Positions 26,799 through 35,900 are shown, numbered from the stretch's first letter. The stretch is DNA of 64,000 nucleotides from an uncultured Negativicutes bacterium (GCA_900752195.1 CAADUJ010000007.1:277594-341593), one strand, 5' to 3'. Translations and numbers: made by a program. Notes: a model not told the origin generated them from the letters alone.

Positions 26799-27108
26799 AT
26801 ATGGGCACTCCTTTGCAAGTCGTGGATAGATTACGTTTAGGTTTGATTATTAAGGTTTACTATTGATTAGTTTCAATAATTAATATAGCATAGGTGAATA
26901 TTTATAGCAACTGTGAGGCACAATTTTTTTAATGTTCTATGCTGGTAAAAGGATACTCTCCTGATTCATGCTCTTGAAAATGACCAGATATAGGGCGTAC
27001 AATGTGTACGTTACATAATTCAGCCAAATGTGTGTATGTACATCATATTGATTGAGCGGTCACGAATATAATGATATTTGGTGACTGTTTTGTTTGGGAG
27101 GTACCTGT
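26799..27108. other. Divergent intergenic region
   Basis: 310 bp between a minus and a plus gene. It holds a TATAAT at about 27068 without a good -35 and a small palindrome around GTACAATGTGTAC (about 26998). No RNA gene or ORF is evident. Confidence 0.5.
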
Positions 27109-27843
27109 ATGAAAAAGAACGTTATTTTTGTTACTGTAGTGGCATGTGCCTGTTTCGTCATGATGACACCTTTTGCTATGGCAGCGTCTAAGAATCCATC
27201 GCCTGTAAAAGCGTCTCAATCTGTAATAGCAGCAGAAAGGGAGACATTGCCCGTATATGATGCCAAAAAAGATGCAGCTCCCTTAGAGGGATTATCGATG
27301 ATCGTAGATCCGCACTTTACATTTCAGGAACCATTATTGATTCGCCCTAAAACGGACATGCTCGTCATCCATCACGTAGGAGTACCGGATGGCGATACGT
27401 CGGCGGCTTCTATTCATAAAGCTCATAAACGTAATGGCTGGGCCGGTATAGGCTATCATTACGTCATTCGGAAAAATGGTGTCATCGAACGAGGGCGCCC
27501 GTTAGCAACAGTAGGGGCTCATGCGTATGGGGAAAATTATCATACCGTCGGCATAAATGTGACAGGTAATTTTGATAAAGAATATCCTACAGATAACCAG
27601 ATTCAATCACTTGTCGATTTGCTAACATCCCTTTGCAAGATATACCATATCGAACCGGGTCCGGCCACTATTGTAGGTCATCGTGATTTAAATCAGACGG
27701 ATTGCCCTGGGACCCATTTATATGCACGGCTGCCAGAAATCCGTGACGATGTAAAGGTACGTCTTTTTGCAGATACATTACAGGGTACACATCTGTTGAA
27801 ACTAAAAAAATATGAAAATCAGGATAACACGTCTACTAAGTAA
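27109..27843 (+). CDS. N-acetylmuramoyl-L-alanine amidase (Amidase_2/PGRP fold), exported
   Basis: 244 residues. Sec signal peptide (to about residue 27, AMA|ASK), a short linker, then an amidase_2 domain: MLVIHHVGV with the first zinc His, GIGYHYVIRKNG, GAHAYGENYHTVGINVTGNF and VGHRDLNQTDCPG carrying the second His and the zinc Cys. It cuts the peptide-glycan amide bond in the periplasm; a single domain with no wall-binding module. ATG 27109 with GGGAGG 8 nt before it is preferred to an upstream in-frame TTG. Confidence 0.93.
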   Translation: MKKNVIFVTVVACACFVMMTPFAMAASKNPSPVKASQSVIAAERETLPVYDAKKDAAPLEGLSMIVDPHFTFQEPLLIRPKTDMLVIHHVGVPDGDTSAASIHKAHKRNGWAGIGYHYVIRKNGVIERGRPLATVGAHAYGENYHTVGINVTGNFDKEYPTDNQIQSLVDLLTSLCKIYHIEPGPATIVGHRDLNQTDCPGTHLYARLPEIRDDVKVRLFADTLQGTHLLKLKKYENQDNTSTK

Positions 27844-27942
27844 AAATAAAGATAGTGTTTAAAAATAGCCGTTAAAACGTTTTACTTTCTTTAAAATATA
27901 ACGTTTAACCAAAAACTTTTTAACATTTAATGGGAAAATGCC

Positions 27943-27971
27943 TTGACAAATGGCCTGGTTTTATGGATAAT
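27943..27971 (+). promoter_or_regulatory. Promoter of the T-box leader
   Basis: TTGACA (27943-27948), 17-nt spacer, GATAAT (27966-27971). Confidence 0.85.
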
Positions 27972-27977
27972 GAGTAC

Positions 27978-28265
27978 AACTCATATAGAACGCACCCCAT
28001 AGGAGATGCACAAACAAGCAATGAATGGGAAAAGATGATATGTCCCTTCAGTACAGAGAGCTGGTGTGTGGTGAGAATCCAGCAGGAATACGTATCATTG
28101 ACATCGCCCGGGAGCTTCGTAATCGAATACTTTTCTAGAGAGTTTAGGTTACGACGTGAATCAGCGTTAATGATAGTCTTGTCATGAAGGCACTGAGTAT
28201 AATGACAGGGTGGTACCGCGTTCATCGCCCCTGTTGCTCTTGAGGGAGAGCAGCAGGGGTTTTTA
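27978..28265 (+). promoter_or_regulatory. T-box riboswitch leader, probable tyrosine (UAC) specifier
   Basis: tRNA-sensing leader. Hallmarks: AGAGAGCTGG near 28055, a stem I helix ATGATATG (28035-28042) with CGTATCAT (28091-28098), and the T-box AGGGTGGTACCGCG ending at 28220. A 13-bp terminator stem (28228-28240 with 28247-28259) is followed by TTTTT. The specifier loop above the lower helix reads AGTA on the 5' side and GGAATACG on the 3' side, giving TAC (28089-28091, tyrosine) followed by a purine. Uncharged tRNA would favour the antiterminator and switch on the MFS gene. T-box identity is firm; the specifier is inferred. Confidence 0.9.
28228..28265 (+). terminator. Regulated terminator of the T-box leader
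   Basis: 13-bp stem (28228-28240 with 28247-28259, one G-U), TGAGGG loop, then a T run; it starts 7 nt after the T-box sequence. Confidence 0.92.
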
Positions 28266-28314
28266 TATTCTTGTATGAGTTTGTACGGTATAGGTGTTAT
28301 AGGGGGATTTTACA

Positions 28315-29619
28315 ATGGAAAAGGTCTTAGATTCCACCGTTTCTCGTCTGGATGGGGAGAAACGAACCAATTTTCGATGGAAAATTGCATTCTTAATCTT
28401 TTTGATCAGCTTTGTGGCGTACATGGACCGCGTTAATCTATCTGTTGCTACGCCTGTCATTATGCAAGAATTCGTCTTTACGAAAATTGATATGGGGTTC
28501 ATTCAGACATGCTTCTTTGCCGGCTATGCATTGATGCAGGTACCAGGCGGTATGCTGGCTGAACGGTTTGGTCTTCGTAAGACTGGATCTGGAGCCATTT
28601 TATGGTGGTCAATTTTTACTGTCCTTACGGCTTGTGCAAAAGGGAAAATCAGCTTTGCTGCTATTCGGTTAGCTTTTGGTCTCGGTGAAGGCCCGGTCTT
28701 TCCGTCATTAGGCGCGGCTACGTTCAACTGGTTCAATCAGCGTGAAAAAGGGAAGGCATCGTCTTCCATTTTGTTAGGCACTTTCTTCGGACCCGTCGTA
28801 GGTCCGATGGCAACGGTTGCCTTGATTGCCGCTATGGGCTGGCATTGGGTGTTTATCATTTTTGGCCTAATTGGGGTTATATTGGCCTGGATTTGGCATC
28901 GTTATGCCTGTGACAATCCCAAAGACAGTCCCTATGTAAATGAAGCAGAAGCCCGTTACATCAACGAAGGGCGTTCTGAAGATTCTATGAAGAAAGAAGT
29001 CGCTCCATGGCGTACGTTCCTTCGTTCTTCACAATTCTGGGCTGTAGGTATTCAATTCATGGTCGTCGACTACATCATGTACGTATTCTTGGCATGGCTT
29101 CCTCTGTACTTGACAGAAGTACATAATTTATCGTTAAAATCCATGGGCGTTTGGGCAAGTTTCCCTTGGATCGCGTTGATGGCCATGGTATTCGTAGCAG
29201 GATATGTTTCAGACCATCTTGCAAATGGGAAAAATGCAGAACGCCAATATACGATGCGTACGATAACGGCTATGGCAGGCGTTGCAATCACGTCTTTGGG
29301 ATTGTATATCGCAGCGAATACACCGAGCGCTGAAATGAATATTTTCTGGATGTCTGTTTCGCTGGGAGCTTTGGGCTTTTCTATGAGCGCCAGCTGGTCA
29401 ACTGTTATTTCTTTAGGCGGGAAATATACAGGTTCTGTTTCGGGATGGATGAACTTGTGGGGCAACATCGGTGGTGTCCTGGCTCCCATTGTAACGGCCG
29501 CTCTCGTCACGAGTTATGGCTGGAATCAAGCCTTTATCATTACATCGCTCTTTGGCATTATTGCCATCGTAGCCTGGTTATTTGTAAAACCGGGCAAGCA
29601 GCTTGTTCCGGAAAAATAA
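28315..29619 (+). CDS. MFS transporter, anion:cation symporter-like, T-box controlled
   Basis: 434 residues with twelve hydrophobic helices. AYMDRVNLSVATPVI after helix 1 and GGMLAERFGLRKTG (loop 2-3) match the ACS branch of the major facilitator superfamily, which mostly carries organic anions such as sugar acids. The T-box leader instead ties its expression to a charged-tRNA level, so the substrate is probably an amino acid or a precursor; the TAC specifier suggests tyrosine. Single-gene unit ending in a hairpin. Confidence 0.9.
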   Translation: MEKVLDSTVSRLDGEKRTNFRWKIAFLIFLISFVAYMDRVNLSVATPVIMQEFVFTKIDMGFIQTCFFAGYALMQVPGGMLAERFGLRKTGSGAILWWSIFTVLTACAKGKISFAAIRLAFGLGEGPVFPSLGAATFNWFNQREKGKASSSILLGTFFGPVVGPMATVALIAAMGWHWVFIIFGLIGVILAWIWHRYACDNPKDSPYVNEAEARYINEGRSEDSMKKEVAPWRTFLRSSQFWAVGIQFMVVDYIMYVFLAWLPLYLTEVHNLSLKSMGVWASFPWIALMAMVFVAGYVSDHLANGKNAERQYTMRTITAMAGVAITSLGLYIAANTPSAEMNIFWMSVSLGALGFSMSASWSTVISLGGKYTGSVSGWMNLWGNIGGVLAPIVTAALVTSYGWNQAFIITSLFGIIAIVAWLFVKPGKQLVPEK

Positions 29620-29688
29620 TAAAGTATCTTTGTTTTTCTTTATTTTGTTAGGTAAGGTAATGTTGTTGACACTGTATTACCATTCCTG

Positions 29689-29745
29689 AAAGGGCTATGA
29701 CTGTTTGAGGAAGAACGTCTCATACTGACATAGCCCTTTTTATGG
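29689..29745 (+). terminator. Terminator after the MFS gene
   Basis: AAAGGGCTATG (29689-29699) pairs with CATAGCCCTTT (29729-29739), followed by Ts; 29-nt loop. Confidence 0.85.
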
Positions 29746-29764
29746 TTTGCTTTTACTTCTGTCA

Positions 29765-29794
29765 TTGACGAATCTTGTTGACGGTCACTATAAT
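29765..29794 (+). promoter_or_regulatory. Promoter of the cobalamin operon
   Basis: TTGACG (29765-29770), 18-nt spacer, TATAAT (29789-29794). There is no room for, and no trace of, a cobalamin riboswitch in the 34 nt before cobQ. Confidence 0.75.
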
Positions 29795-29827
29795 AGGTAC
29801 TGTATTTAAGTATTTGGTGGTGAGAAT

Positions 29828-31354
29828 GTGACTACGTATATCATGCTACAGGGAACGAGTTCCCATGTGGGGAAGAGCATATTAGCGACAGCGCTATGTC
29901 GCATATTCTATCAAGAAGGGCGGCTCGTAGTGCCCTTCAAGGCCCAGAATATGGCCCTTAATTCGTATGTAACGAAGGATGGCGGCGAAATGGGGCGGGC
30001 TCAGGTCGCCCAAGCAGAAGCAAGTGGCCTTGAGCCGGAAGTAGACATGAATCCTGTCCTTTTAAAACCTACGGGAGACAGCCGGTCCCAGGTTATCATT
30101 CAGGGGAAACCATTGGGCAATATGTCAGCTCGGGAATATCATCGCGGCTATTCGTTAAAGGCGTTCCAGGCTGTGATGGATTCACTGGACCGGTTATGTA
30201 AGGTGTATGATACCCTTGTCATCGAAGGAGCTGGAAGTCCGGCAGAAATTAATCTAAAAGACCATGATATTGTAAATATGCGTGTGGCAAAATATCTGAA
30301 AGCGCCGGTCCTACTTGTAGCTGATATCGATAGAGGTGGTTCACTGGCCGCGCTCGTAGGGACACTGGCTCTTCTTGATGAGGACGAACGAGATTTGGTG
30401 AAAGGGCTGATTATCAATAAATTTCGTGGCGATGTGTCTCTCTTTACACCGGCCATAACGTTTTTAGAAGAAAAAACGCATAAACCCGTGTTAGGTGTCA
30501 TACCCTATATAGAAAATCTCGGCATTGATGATGAAGATTCTGTTTCTCTTGAAGAAACTCGTCTGCAAGCAGAAAATGCCGATATATCTATTGCAGTTAT
30601 TTCGTTACCGCGAATTTCTAATTTTACTGATTTTGATAGCCTTGCTGGAGAAATTGATACGGATGTTTATTATGTATCGTCATGCCAGGAGTTGGGGCAT
30701 CCAGATGCCATTATCCTTCCGGGAAGCAAAAACACGACGGAAGACCTGCAGTGGCTGAAAAAGACGGGACTTTATAGAGATATCATGACCCTTCATGCGT
30801 CGGGGATCCCTGTTATCGGCATTTGTGGAGGCTATCAGATGCTGGGACAGTCTATTTCTGATCCGTATCATGCGGAGGCCGGTTGTGTGGATATAGAAGG
30901 TTTCGGTCTATTGCCGACATCCACTGTCTTTAGTCAGGAAAAAGATACGTATCAGGTTATAGGCCATATACAAAATCTCACATTTTTGGGCCATACCTTC
31001 TCGTATAGTCACATAAAAGGCTATGAAATCCATATGGGCCAGACTCACTGTGATGAAAAGGCAAGCCGTCCTTTTATTGTACAATCTCGTTCAGGTCGAC
31101 CTTGTCATGTAGAAGCTGGTTGTGCCAATGACGATGGCACCGTCTTTGCAACTTATATCCATGGTATATTTGATAATGATGAGTTCCGTGCATTCTTTGT
31201 TAATGCATTGCGGCAAAAGAAGGGATTACCTCCCTTAGAAAAGAGATATTCTTTTATTCAGGAACGGCAACGGCGATATGACCGTCTTGCCCGGATTGTG
31301 GCGGCCCACATGGATATACCCAGACTGCGGCGCATTATGGATGGAGTAGAATGA
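29828..31354 (+). CDS. cobQ: Cobyric acid synthase CobQ/CbiP
   Basis: 508 residues. Amidates four carboxylates of adenosyl-cobyrinic diamide. N-terminal dethiobiotin-synthetase-like ATP domain: MLQGTSSHVGKSILATALCR (P-loop) and FKAQNMALNS. C-terminal class I glutamine amidotransferase: GICGGYQMLG with the nucleophilic Cys and the HGIFDN His. GTG start preceded by GGTGGTGAG. First of four co-transcribed genes; its stop overlaps cbiB by 4 bp. Confidence 0.97.
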   Translation: MTTYIMLQGTSSHVGKSILATALCRIFYQEGRLVVPFKAQNMALNSYVTKDGGEMGRAQVAQAEASGLEPEVDMNPVLLKPTGDSRSQVIIQGKPLGNMSAREYHRGYSLKAFQAVMDSLDRLCKVYDTLVIEGAGSPAEINLKDHDIVNMRVAKYLKAPVLLVADIDRGGSLAALVGTLALLDEDERDLVKGLIINKFRGDVSLFTPAITFLEEKTHKPVLGVIPYIENLGIDDEDSVSLEETRLQAENADISIAVISLPRISNFTDFDSLAGEIDTDVYYVSSCQELGHPDAIILPGSKNTTEDLQWLKKTGLYRDIMTLHASGIPVIGICGGYQMLGQSISDPYHAEAGCVDIEGFGLLPTSTVFSQEKDTYQVIGHIQNLTFLGHTFSYSHIKGYEIHMGQTHCDEKASRPFIVQSRSGRPCHVEAGCANDDGTVFATYIHGIFDNDEFRAFFVNALRQKKGLPPLEKRYSFIQERQRRYDRLARIVAAHMDIPRLRRIMDGVE

Positions 31355-32289
31355 TGGTAGTTTGTGTACTTGCGTTTTGTATCGACCTTTTAATCGGTGA
31401 TCCTCATACGAAATGGCATCCTGTGGCCCTTGTGGGGAGACTGATAGGAAGACTGGATCGTTTTTTGTATGAACCTAAGGCTTCGGCAGGTATCCAAGGT
31501 ATCTTTGGCATTCTCGTCGTCCTTCTCGTGTTGGTCATTGTGACGGATATTCTCTTTCTTATTGACGTAGGTCTTTTTTATATTAATAACACGTATATAG
31601 ACTATGCTGTAAAAGGGTTTCTTGTCAGCATGACCATTTGTCCTCGCAGCCTCGCTGGGGCAGCTTTAGAAATCAAGAAATACCTTATCCATGGCCATAT
31701 AGGTGCAGCCCGTGAAAAAGTGAGCTGGATCGTCGGCAGAGATACCAATAAACTGGATGAGCCTGAAATCATTCGTGCTACAGTGGAAACGGTTGCTGAA
31801 AACACAATAGACGGGATTATAGGGCCGCTCTTTTTCTATGGACTTTTTGGCGTATATGGGGCTGTGCTATATCGTGTCATCAATACGATGGATTCCATGC
31901 TAGGCTACAAAAATAAACGGTATTTCTATTATGGTAGGTGTGCAGCCCGCCTTGATGATGTGTGTGCCTACTTGCCGGCACGCATTACGGCGGTCCTCCT
32001 GACAGTGAGTGCATGTATATTGCGCCTTGATGGAGTGAATGCCTTGAAAATGATCGTGCGTGATGCCCGGAAACATCCCAGCCCAAACGGCGGATATGCA
32101 GAAGCGGCCGTAGCCGGCGCCCTTCATATTCGATTAGGTGGATATAATTCTTATTTTGGAAAGATGACCTTTCGAGCATATATGGGAAATCCCGATACAC
32201 CACTGACGGCAAAGATGATTACTAAGACTGTACAGCTCATGTACGTAACAACCCTTTTAGGACTTGTCTTGGTATGTGTGAGCAGATAG
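31351..32289 (+). CDS. cbiB: Adenosylcobinamide-phosphate synthase CbiB/CobD
   Basis: 312-residue membrane protein joining (R)-1-aminopropan-2-ol phosphate to adenosylcobyric acid. Family marks: DLLIGDPHTKWHPVALVGRL at the N-terminus, VGRDTNKLDEPEIIRATVET, AENTIDGIIGPLFFY, and HPSPNGGYAEAAVAGALHIR. ATGA overlap with cobQ, 9 bp before pduX. It uses the product of the downstream pduX and threonine-phosphate decarboxylase genes. Confidence 0.97.
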   Translation: MMVVCVLAFCIDLLIGDPHTKWHPVALVGRLIGRLDRFLYEPKASAGIQGIFGILVVLLVLVIVTDILFLIDVGLFYINNTYIDYAVKGFLVSMTICPRSLAGAALEIKKYLIHGHIGAAREKVSWIVGRDTNKLDEPEIIRATVETVAENTIDGIIGPLFFYGLFGVYGAVLYRVINTMDSMLGYKNKRYFYYGRCAARLDDVCAYLPARITAVLLTVSACILRLDGVNALKMIVRDARKHPSPNGGYAEAAVAGALHIRLGGYNSYFGKMTFRAYMGNPDTPLTAKMITKTVQLMYVTTLLGLVLVCVSR

Positions 32290-32298
32290 GAAGGTACT

Positions 32299-33183
32299 AT
32301 GAAGTATATTCGTGCCCGGGTTCCCGGATCTTGTGGAGAATGGATTCAAGGCCGCAAGGATGGAAAGACATTTCTCCTGACTTGTCCAATAGGGCTCTAT
32401 GTAACGGCTGAACTGACTCCGGTAAGGTGTGAGCGAGAAAAATCCAAACTTCCCCCAAAAGCGACAGCCGCATTGGAGTCATTATGTACGTATGCACAGG
32501 TTTCAGCATTTCCGTATGATATTACCTTATCGTCAGATATTCCCATAGGCAAAGGCATGGCGTCGAGTACGGCTGATTGCATAGCTGTTGTTTCTTGCGC
32601 CGCAAGGGCGTTAGGACTTTCTCTTTCCCCAAGGAAACTGGGGCAGCTTGTCGCCTCTGTTGATCCTGTTGATGGCGTATACCTTCCGGGATTCGCCCTG
32701 ATCGAACCGGCGACGGGGTATCTGTATGATACGTTTTCTCCGATTCCGCATGGCTATATTGCTGTCCTTGATAGTGGTGGCGTTATCGATACGGCGGGGC
32801 TTTATGAAAAAAGTGAATTATATCGAGTAGACTATACTCGTGAAGCCGTTAAGGCTTTAGAACAAGTGCAGGGCAACTTTTCCTTATCTTCATTAGGAAA
32901 AGGGGCCATCATGAGCGCTATTGCCAATCAGCAATATGTACCGAAACCAAGACTCGAAGAACTCATTGAGGAATGTCTTCTTGCAGGTGCAGTTGGCGTC
33001 GTGGCAGCCCATAGTGGTACGGTATGCGGCGTTGTCCTGGATGGAAGTGAAGGACTTCATTCAGAACAGAAAATGGCAAGGCTCATACAAGCATTTCCAG
33101 AGTATGAGTTATTGGGGATAGTTCCTATTGTCAGTGGATCCATAGAAATGGAAGAAGGTGAGAAGCAGGGTGAAACGATTTGA
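32299..33183 (+). CDS. pduX: L-threonine kinase PduX (GHMP family)
   Basis: 294 residues. Makes L-threonine-O-3-phosphate, precursor of the aminopropanol linker of cobalamin. Opens with RVPGSCGEWIQG, typical of PduX, and has the GHMP ATP-binding loop PIGKGMASSTADC (about 92-104). GAAGG precedes ATG 32299. The 3' end overlaps the next gene by 14 bp. Function is well supported by position between cbiB and the decarboxylase. Confidence 0.93.
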   Translation: MKYIRARVPGSCGEWIQGRKDGKTFLLTCPIGLYVTAELTPVRCEREKSKLPPKATAALESLCTYAQVSAFPYDITLSSDIPIGKGMASSTADCIAVVSCAARALGLSLSPRKLGQLVASVDPVDGVYLPGFALIEPATGYLYDTFSPIPHGYIAVLDSGGVIDTAGLYEKSELYRVDYTREAVKALEQVQGNFSLSSLGKGAIMSAIANQQYVPKPRLEELIEECLLAGAVGVVAAHSGTVCGVVLDGSEGLHSEQKMARLIQAFPEYELLGIVPIVSGSIEMEEGEKQGETI

Positions 33184-34228
33184 ACATGGTGGTAATGTAT
33201 ATAAAGACGAAAAAACGTATATAGACTATAGTGCCAATATTAATCCTCTTGGGTATAGCCAATCCGTTTATAAGGCTATAGAAGAGGCCATTCCTTCTAT
33301 TATTCATTATCCGGATCCGCAAGGGCGTCTGTTAAAAAAGGAACTGGCTGCACACTATGGCATAGAGACTGATTCTGTTATATTGGGTAATGGTGCAGCA
33401 GAATTATTGTACCTGTTTTTCTATTGGATGCGTCCGGAACGCGTTATCATACCTGTTCCGTCCTTTAGTGAATATGAGCGCTCAGCGCTGGCAGCAGGGT
33501 GTCAACTGTCGTATTATACCCTTTCAGAAGAATCGGGGTTCACAATCAATTGGCAGGACCTTGCAAGAAAAGGAGCTGATGCGGATTGTATCGTTCTGGG
33601 GAATCCTAATAATCCTACGACTCATCTGTACACTGCAAAGGTGCTGGAACCGTTTCTTGAATCGTGTAAGGCATCACAAACGGCTGTTATTGTAGATGAA
33701 TCGTTTTTAGATTTTTGTTCCCAGTATGAAACGTATACAGTACAGAATATGGCAGCCCATATGTCAAACGTCTTGGTTATCCATTCATTGACTAAGTTCT
33801 ATGCGATTCCGGGACTCCGATTAGGGTTTGGTGTGGCTCATCCCGATGTAGTACGGGCCATGGAAGAAAAAACAGATGTATGGCATGTCAATACGTTAGC
33901 TCAAGTGGCAGGCATAGCCGGCTTACGAGATATAGCCTATCAGGAACGAACCCGCCAGTATGTTGCTACAGAAGGAGAACGCTTATGCAGGGAATTACAG
34001 CGTATTCCGTATGTTTCTAACATTAGGAGAACTGTTAATTTTATTTTTTTTAGTCTGGAAAACGCTGGTATGACGGCGACAGATTTCTATTATAAGATGA
34101 AGGAGAAGGGGATACTCGTACGCGATTGTAGCAATTATCCCGGTTTATCACCTTTTTATGTGCGTATTGCCGTAGGTTCCAAAAAAAATAATGTTAACCT
34201 TGTCAACATAATGAAAAATATCATATGA
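33170..34228 (+). CDS. cobD: Threonine-phosphate decarboxylase (CobD of Salmonella, CobC-like)
   Basis: 352-residue PLP enzyme of the aminotransferase I/II fold that turns threonine phosphate into aminopropanol phosphate. FEHGGNVY and DYSANINPLG at the N-terminus are family hallmarks; GNGAAELLYLFFY, NPNNPT and the Schiff-base region SLTKFYAIPGLRLGF follow. GTG 33170 has AAGGTGAG 7 nt upstream and gives the standard N-terminus; the frame could begin at GTG 33158. The last gene of the operon, followed by a terminator. Confidence 0.93.
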   Translation: MKRFEHGGNVYKDEKTYIDYSANINPLGYSQSVYKAIEEAIPSIIHYPDPQGRLLKKELAAHYGIETDSVILGNGAAELLYLFFYWMRPERVIIPVPSFSEYERSALAAGCQLSYYTLSEESGFTINWQDLARKGADADCIVLGNPNNPTTHLYTAKVLEPFLESCKASQTAVIVDESFLDFCSQYETYTVQNMAAHMSNVLVIHSLTKFYAIPGLRLGFGVAHPDVVRAMEEKTDVWHVNTLAQVAGIAGLRDIAYQERTRQYVATEGERLCRELQRIPYVSNIRRTVNFIFFSLENAGMTATDFYYKMKEKGILVRDCSNYPGLSPFYVRIAVGSKKNNVNLVNIMKNII

Positions 34229-34241
34229 ATGTTAATTATTT

Positions 34242-34277
34242 AAAGAAGTAAGGCTGTAAATCTTACTTCTTTTTTAT
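34242..34277 (+). terminator. Terminator of the cobalamin operon
   Basis: 11-bp stem AAAGAAGTAAG (34242-34252) with CTTACTTCTTT (34262-34272), then a T run. Confidence 0.9.
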
Positions 34278-34314
34278 TATTTTCATGATAAATGTGAAAG
34301 TAATCACTGTTTTA

Positions 34315-34358
34315 TTAAAATAAAATTAAAATAAGGTTAAAATATGGTTAAAATTTGC
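34315..34358 (+). repeat. Four tandem 11-bp repeats upstream of brnQ
   Basis: TTAAAATAAAA, TTAAAATAAGG, TTAAAATATGG and TTAAAATTTGC in unbroken series, one per helical turn, with a fifth weaker TTAAATTAAAAGG at 34364-34376. Confidence 0.75.
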
Positions 34359-34409
34359 GATAATTAAATTAAAAGGTGGATATTATTAAAATTTTATGGT
34401 AAAATTTAG

Positions 34410-34469
34410 ACAATAACAAAAGCAATATAAGAAAAACAGGTTTTATGGGATTCCGTGCTTTGTTATTGT
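34410..34469 (+). promoter_or_regulatory. Structured leader of brnQ
   Basis: ACAATAACAAAAGC (34410-34423) pairs with GCTTTGTTATTGT (34457-34469), a 13-bp stem with one bulged A and a 33-nt loop, 24 nt before the ribosome binding site. Not a known riboswitch class that I recognise; no T tract follows. Confidence 0.5.
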
Positions 34470-34502
34470 GTATCGTTTTATATTATAAAGGAGGTTGGAA
34501 TT

Positions 34503-35843
34503 ATGAGTGAAAAGAAGGGTAACAGAACGATTGCTATCGGGTTAATGCTTTTCGCTTTATGGTTTGGCGCAGGTAACTTGATTTTCCCGGCTGCAATGGG
34601 GCAAGCCGCTGGATCGAATGTCTGGTTCGCCGTTGCAGGTTTCGTTATCACAGGTGTAGGCCTTCCGTTACTTGGCGTATTGGCAATGGGCTACTCGGGA
34701 TGCAACAACTTACAGGAACTGACAAGCCGTATTGACAAACGATATGCTATTTTCTTTACAGTCATTTCTTACTTAGCTATCGGTCCTGCATTTGCTATTC
34801 CTAGAACGGGAACGGTTTCATACGAAATCGCAGTCCGTCCGCTTCTTACTGACGGCGGTTCGAATCCTATCATGTGGGGGTTCCTCGTCTTGTTCTTCGT
34901 CATTGCATGGTGGCTTTCCATCAATCCGGCTAAACTAGTTGACCGTATTGGTAAGATTTTAACACCGGCACTTTTACTTACTATTTTAGCTCTTATCGTT
35001 AAATCCTTGGTTACTCCTCTTGGCGTTCCCCAAGCTCCGCTCCCCGCTTATGGCGACGTAGCGACGGCTATTTCCCAGGGGGCTATTGATGGTTACAATA
35101 CATTGGATGCTATCGCTGCCTTTGTATTCGCCATCCTGGTCATTGAATTCGTTAAAGAAGACGGCGCAACGACAAAAGAAGAAATTACAAAAGAAGTTTT
35201 CACAGCTGGTGTCTTGGCCGTTAGTCTGTTAGCATTCGTATACGTATTCGTAGCCTATATTGGTGCAACTTCTGTAACGGCTATTGGCATGCAGGAAACA
35301 GGCGCACCTGTACTTTCGGAAAGCACGAAGATACTCTTCGGTTTTGGTGGCGCTGTTCTCCTAGCAGTAATCGTATTGCTTGCATGTCTGTCTACGGCAA
35401 TTGGACTTATTACGTCTTGTGCTACGTACTTCCATGAACTCATTGGCGGTGCCGGATACAAAACGTATGTTACCATTTTTGCCGTTGCTTCCTTTGGCGT
35501 AGCTACTGCAGGTCTTAAGACGATTATCGTTGCAGCAATCCCGGTTCTGATGTTCGTATATCCGTTGGCAGTTTCGCTTATTATCTTGACCTTTACACAT
35601 AACCTCTTTGGTGGCCGTCGTTGCGTATGGGTACTTTCTACAGTATTCACCTTCATCCCGGCTCTTGTAACGGGTCTCCAGACAGCAAAGATTGCCTTAG
35701 GTCCTATCGATACCATCTTTGCCCAGTTACCGCTTCATAATCTCGGCATGGACTGGATTCCGTTCATGATTGTAGGCTATATCCTTGGCTTAGTTTACAA
35801 GGCTGTCGTTCCGGCTTCGAAATCAGAAGTAGAAGAAGCGTAA
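34503..35843 (+). CDS. brnQ: Branched-chain amino acid:cation symporter BrnQ
   Basis: 446 residues with twelve hydrophobic helices; LFALWFGAGNLIFPAAMG near the N-terminus is the LIVCS family signature. Imports Leu, Ile and Val with Na+ or H+. AAGGAGG precedes ATG 34503; the upstream in-frame extension lies in the leader hairpin. Upstream phased repeats and a hairpin suggest dedicated regulation. Confidence 0.95.
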   Translation: MSEKKGNRTIAIGLMLFALWFGAGNLIFPAAMGQAAGSNVWFAVAGFVITGVGLPLLGVLAMGYSGCNNLQELTSRIDKRYAIFFTVISYLAIGPAFAIPRTGTVSYEIAVRPLLTDGGSNPIMWGFLVLFFVIAWWLSINPAKLVDRIGKILTPALLLTILALIVKSLVTPLGVPQAPLPAYGDVATAISQGAIDGYNTLDAIAAFVFAILVIEFVKEDGATTKEEITKEVFTAGVLAVSLLAFVYVFVAYIGATSVTAIGMQETGAPVLSESTKILFGFGGAVLLAVIVLLACLSTAIGLITSCATYFHELIGGAGYKTYVTIFAVASFGVATAGLKTIIVAAIPVLMFVYPLAVSLIILTFTHNLFGGRRCVWVLSTVFTFIPALVTGLQTAKIALGPIDTIFAQLPLHNLGMDWIPFMIVGYILGLVYKAVVPASKSEVEEA

Positions 35844-35900
35844 TCGGTATATCTCTTTAGTATTACAAGAGTTAACAAGTTTTAAACCTGTTCTTGACGC

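Noticed and set aside
35255..35716. 153-codon frame antisense to brnQ
   Set aside because: Shadow of the brnQ codons; no start signals and low-complexity composition.
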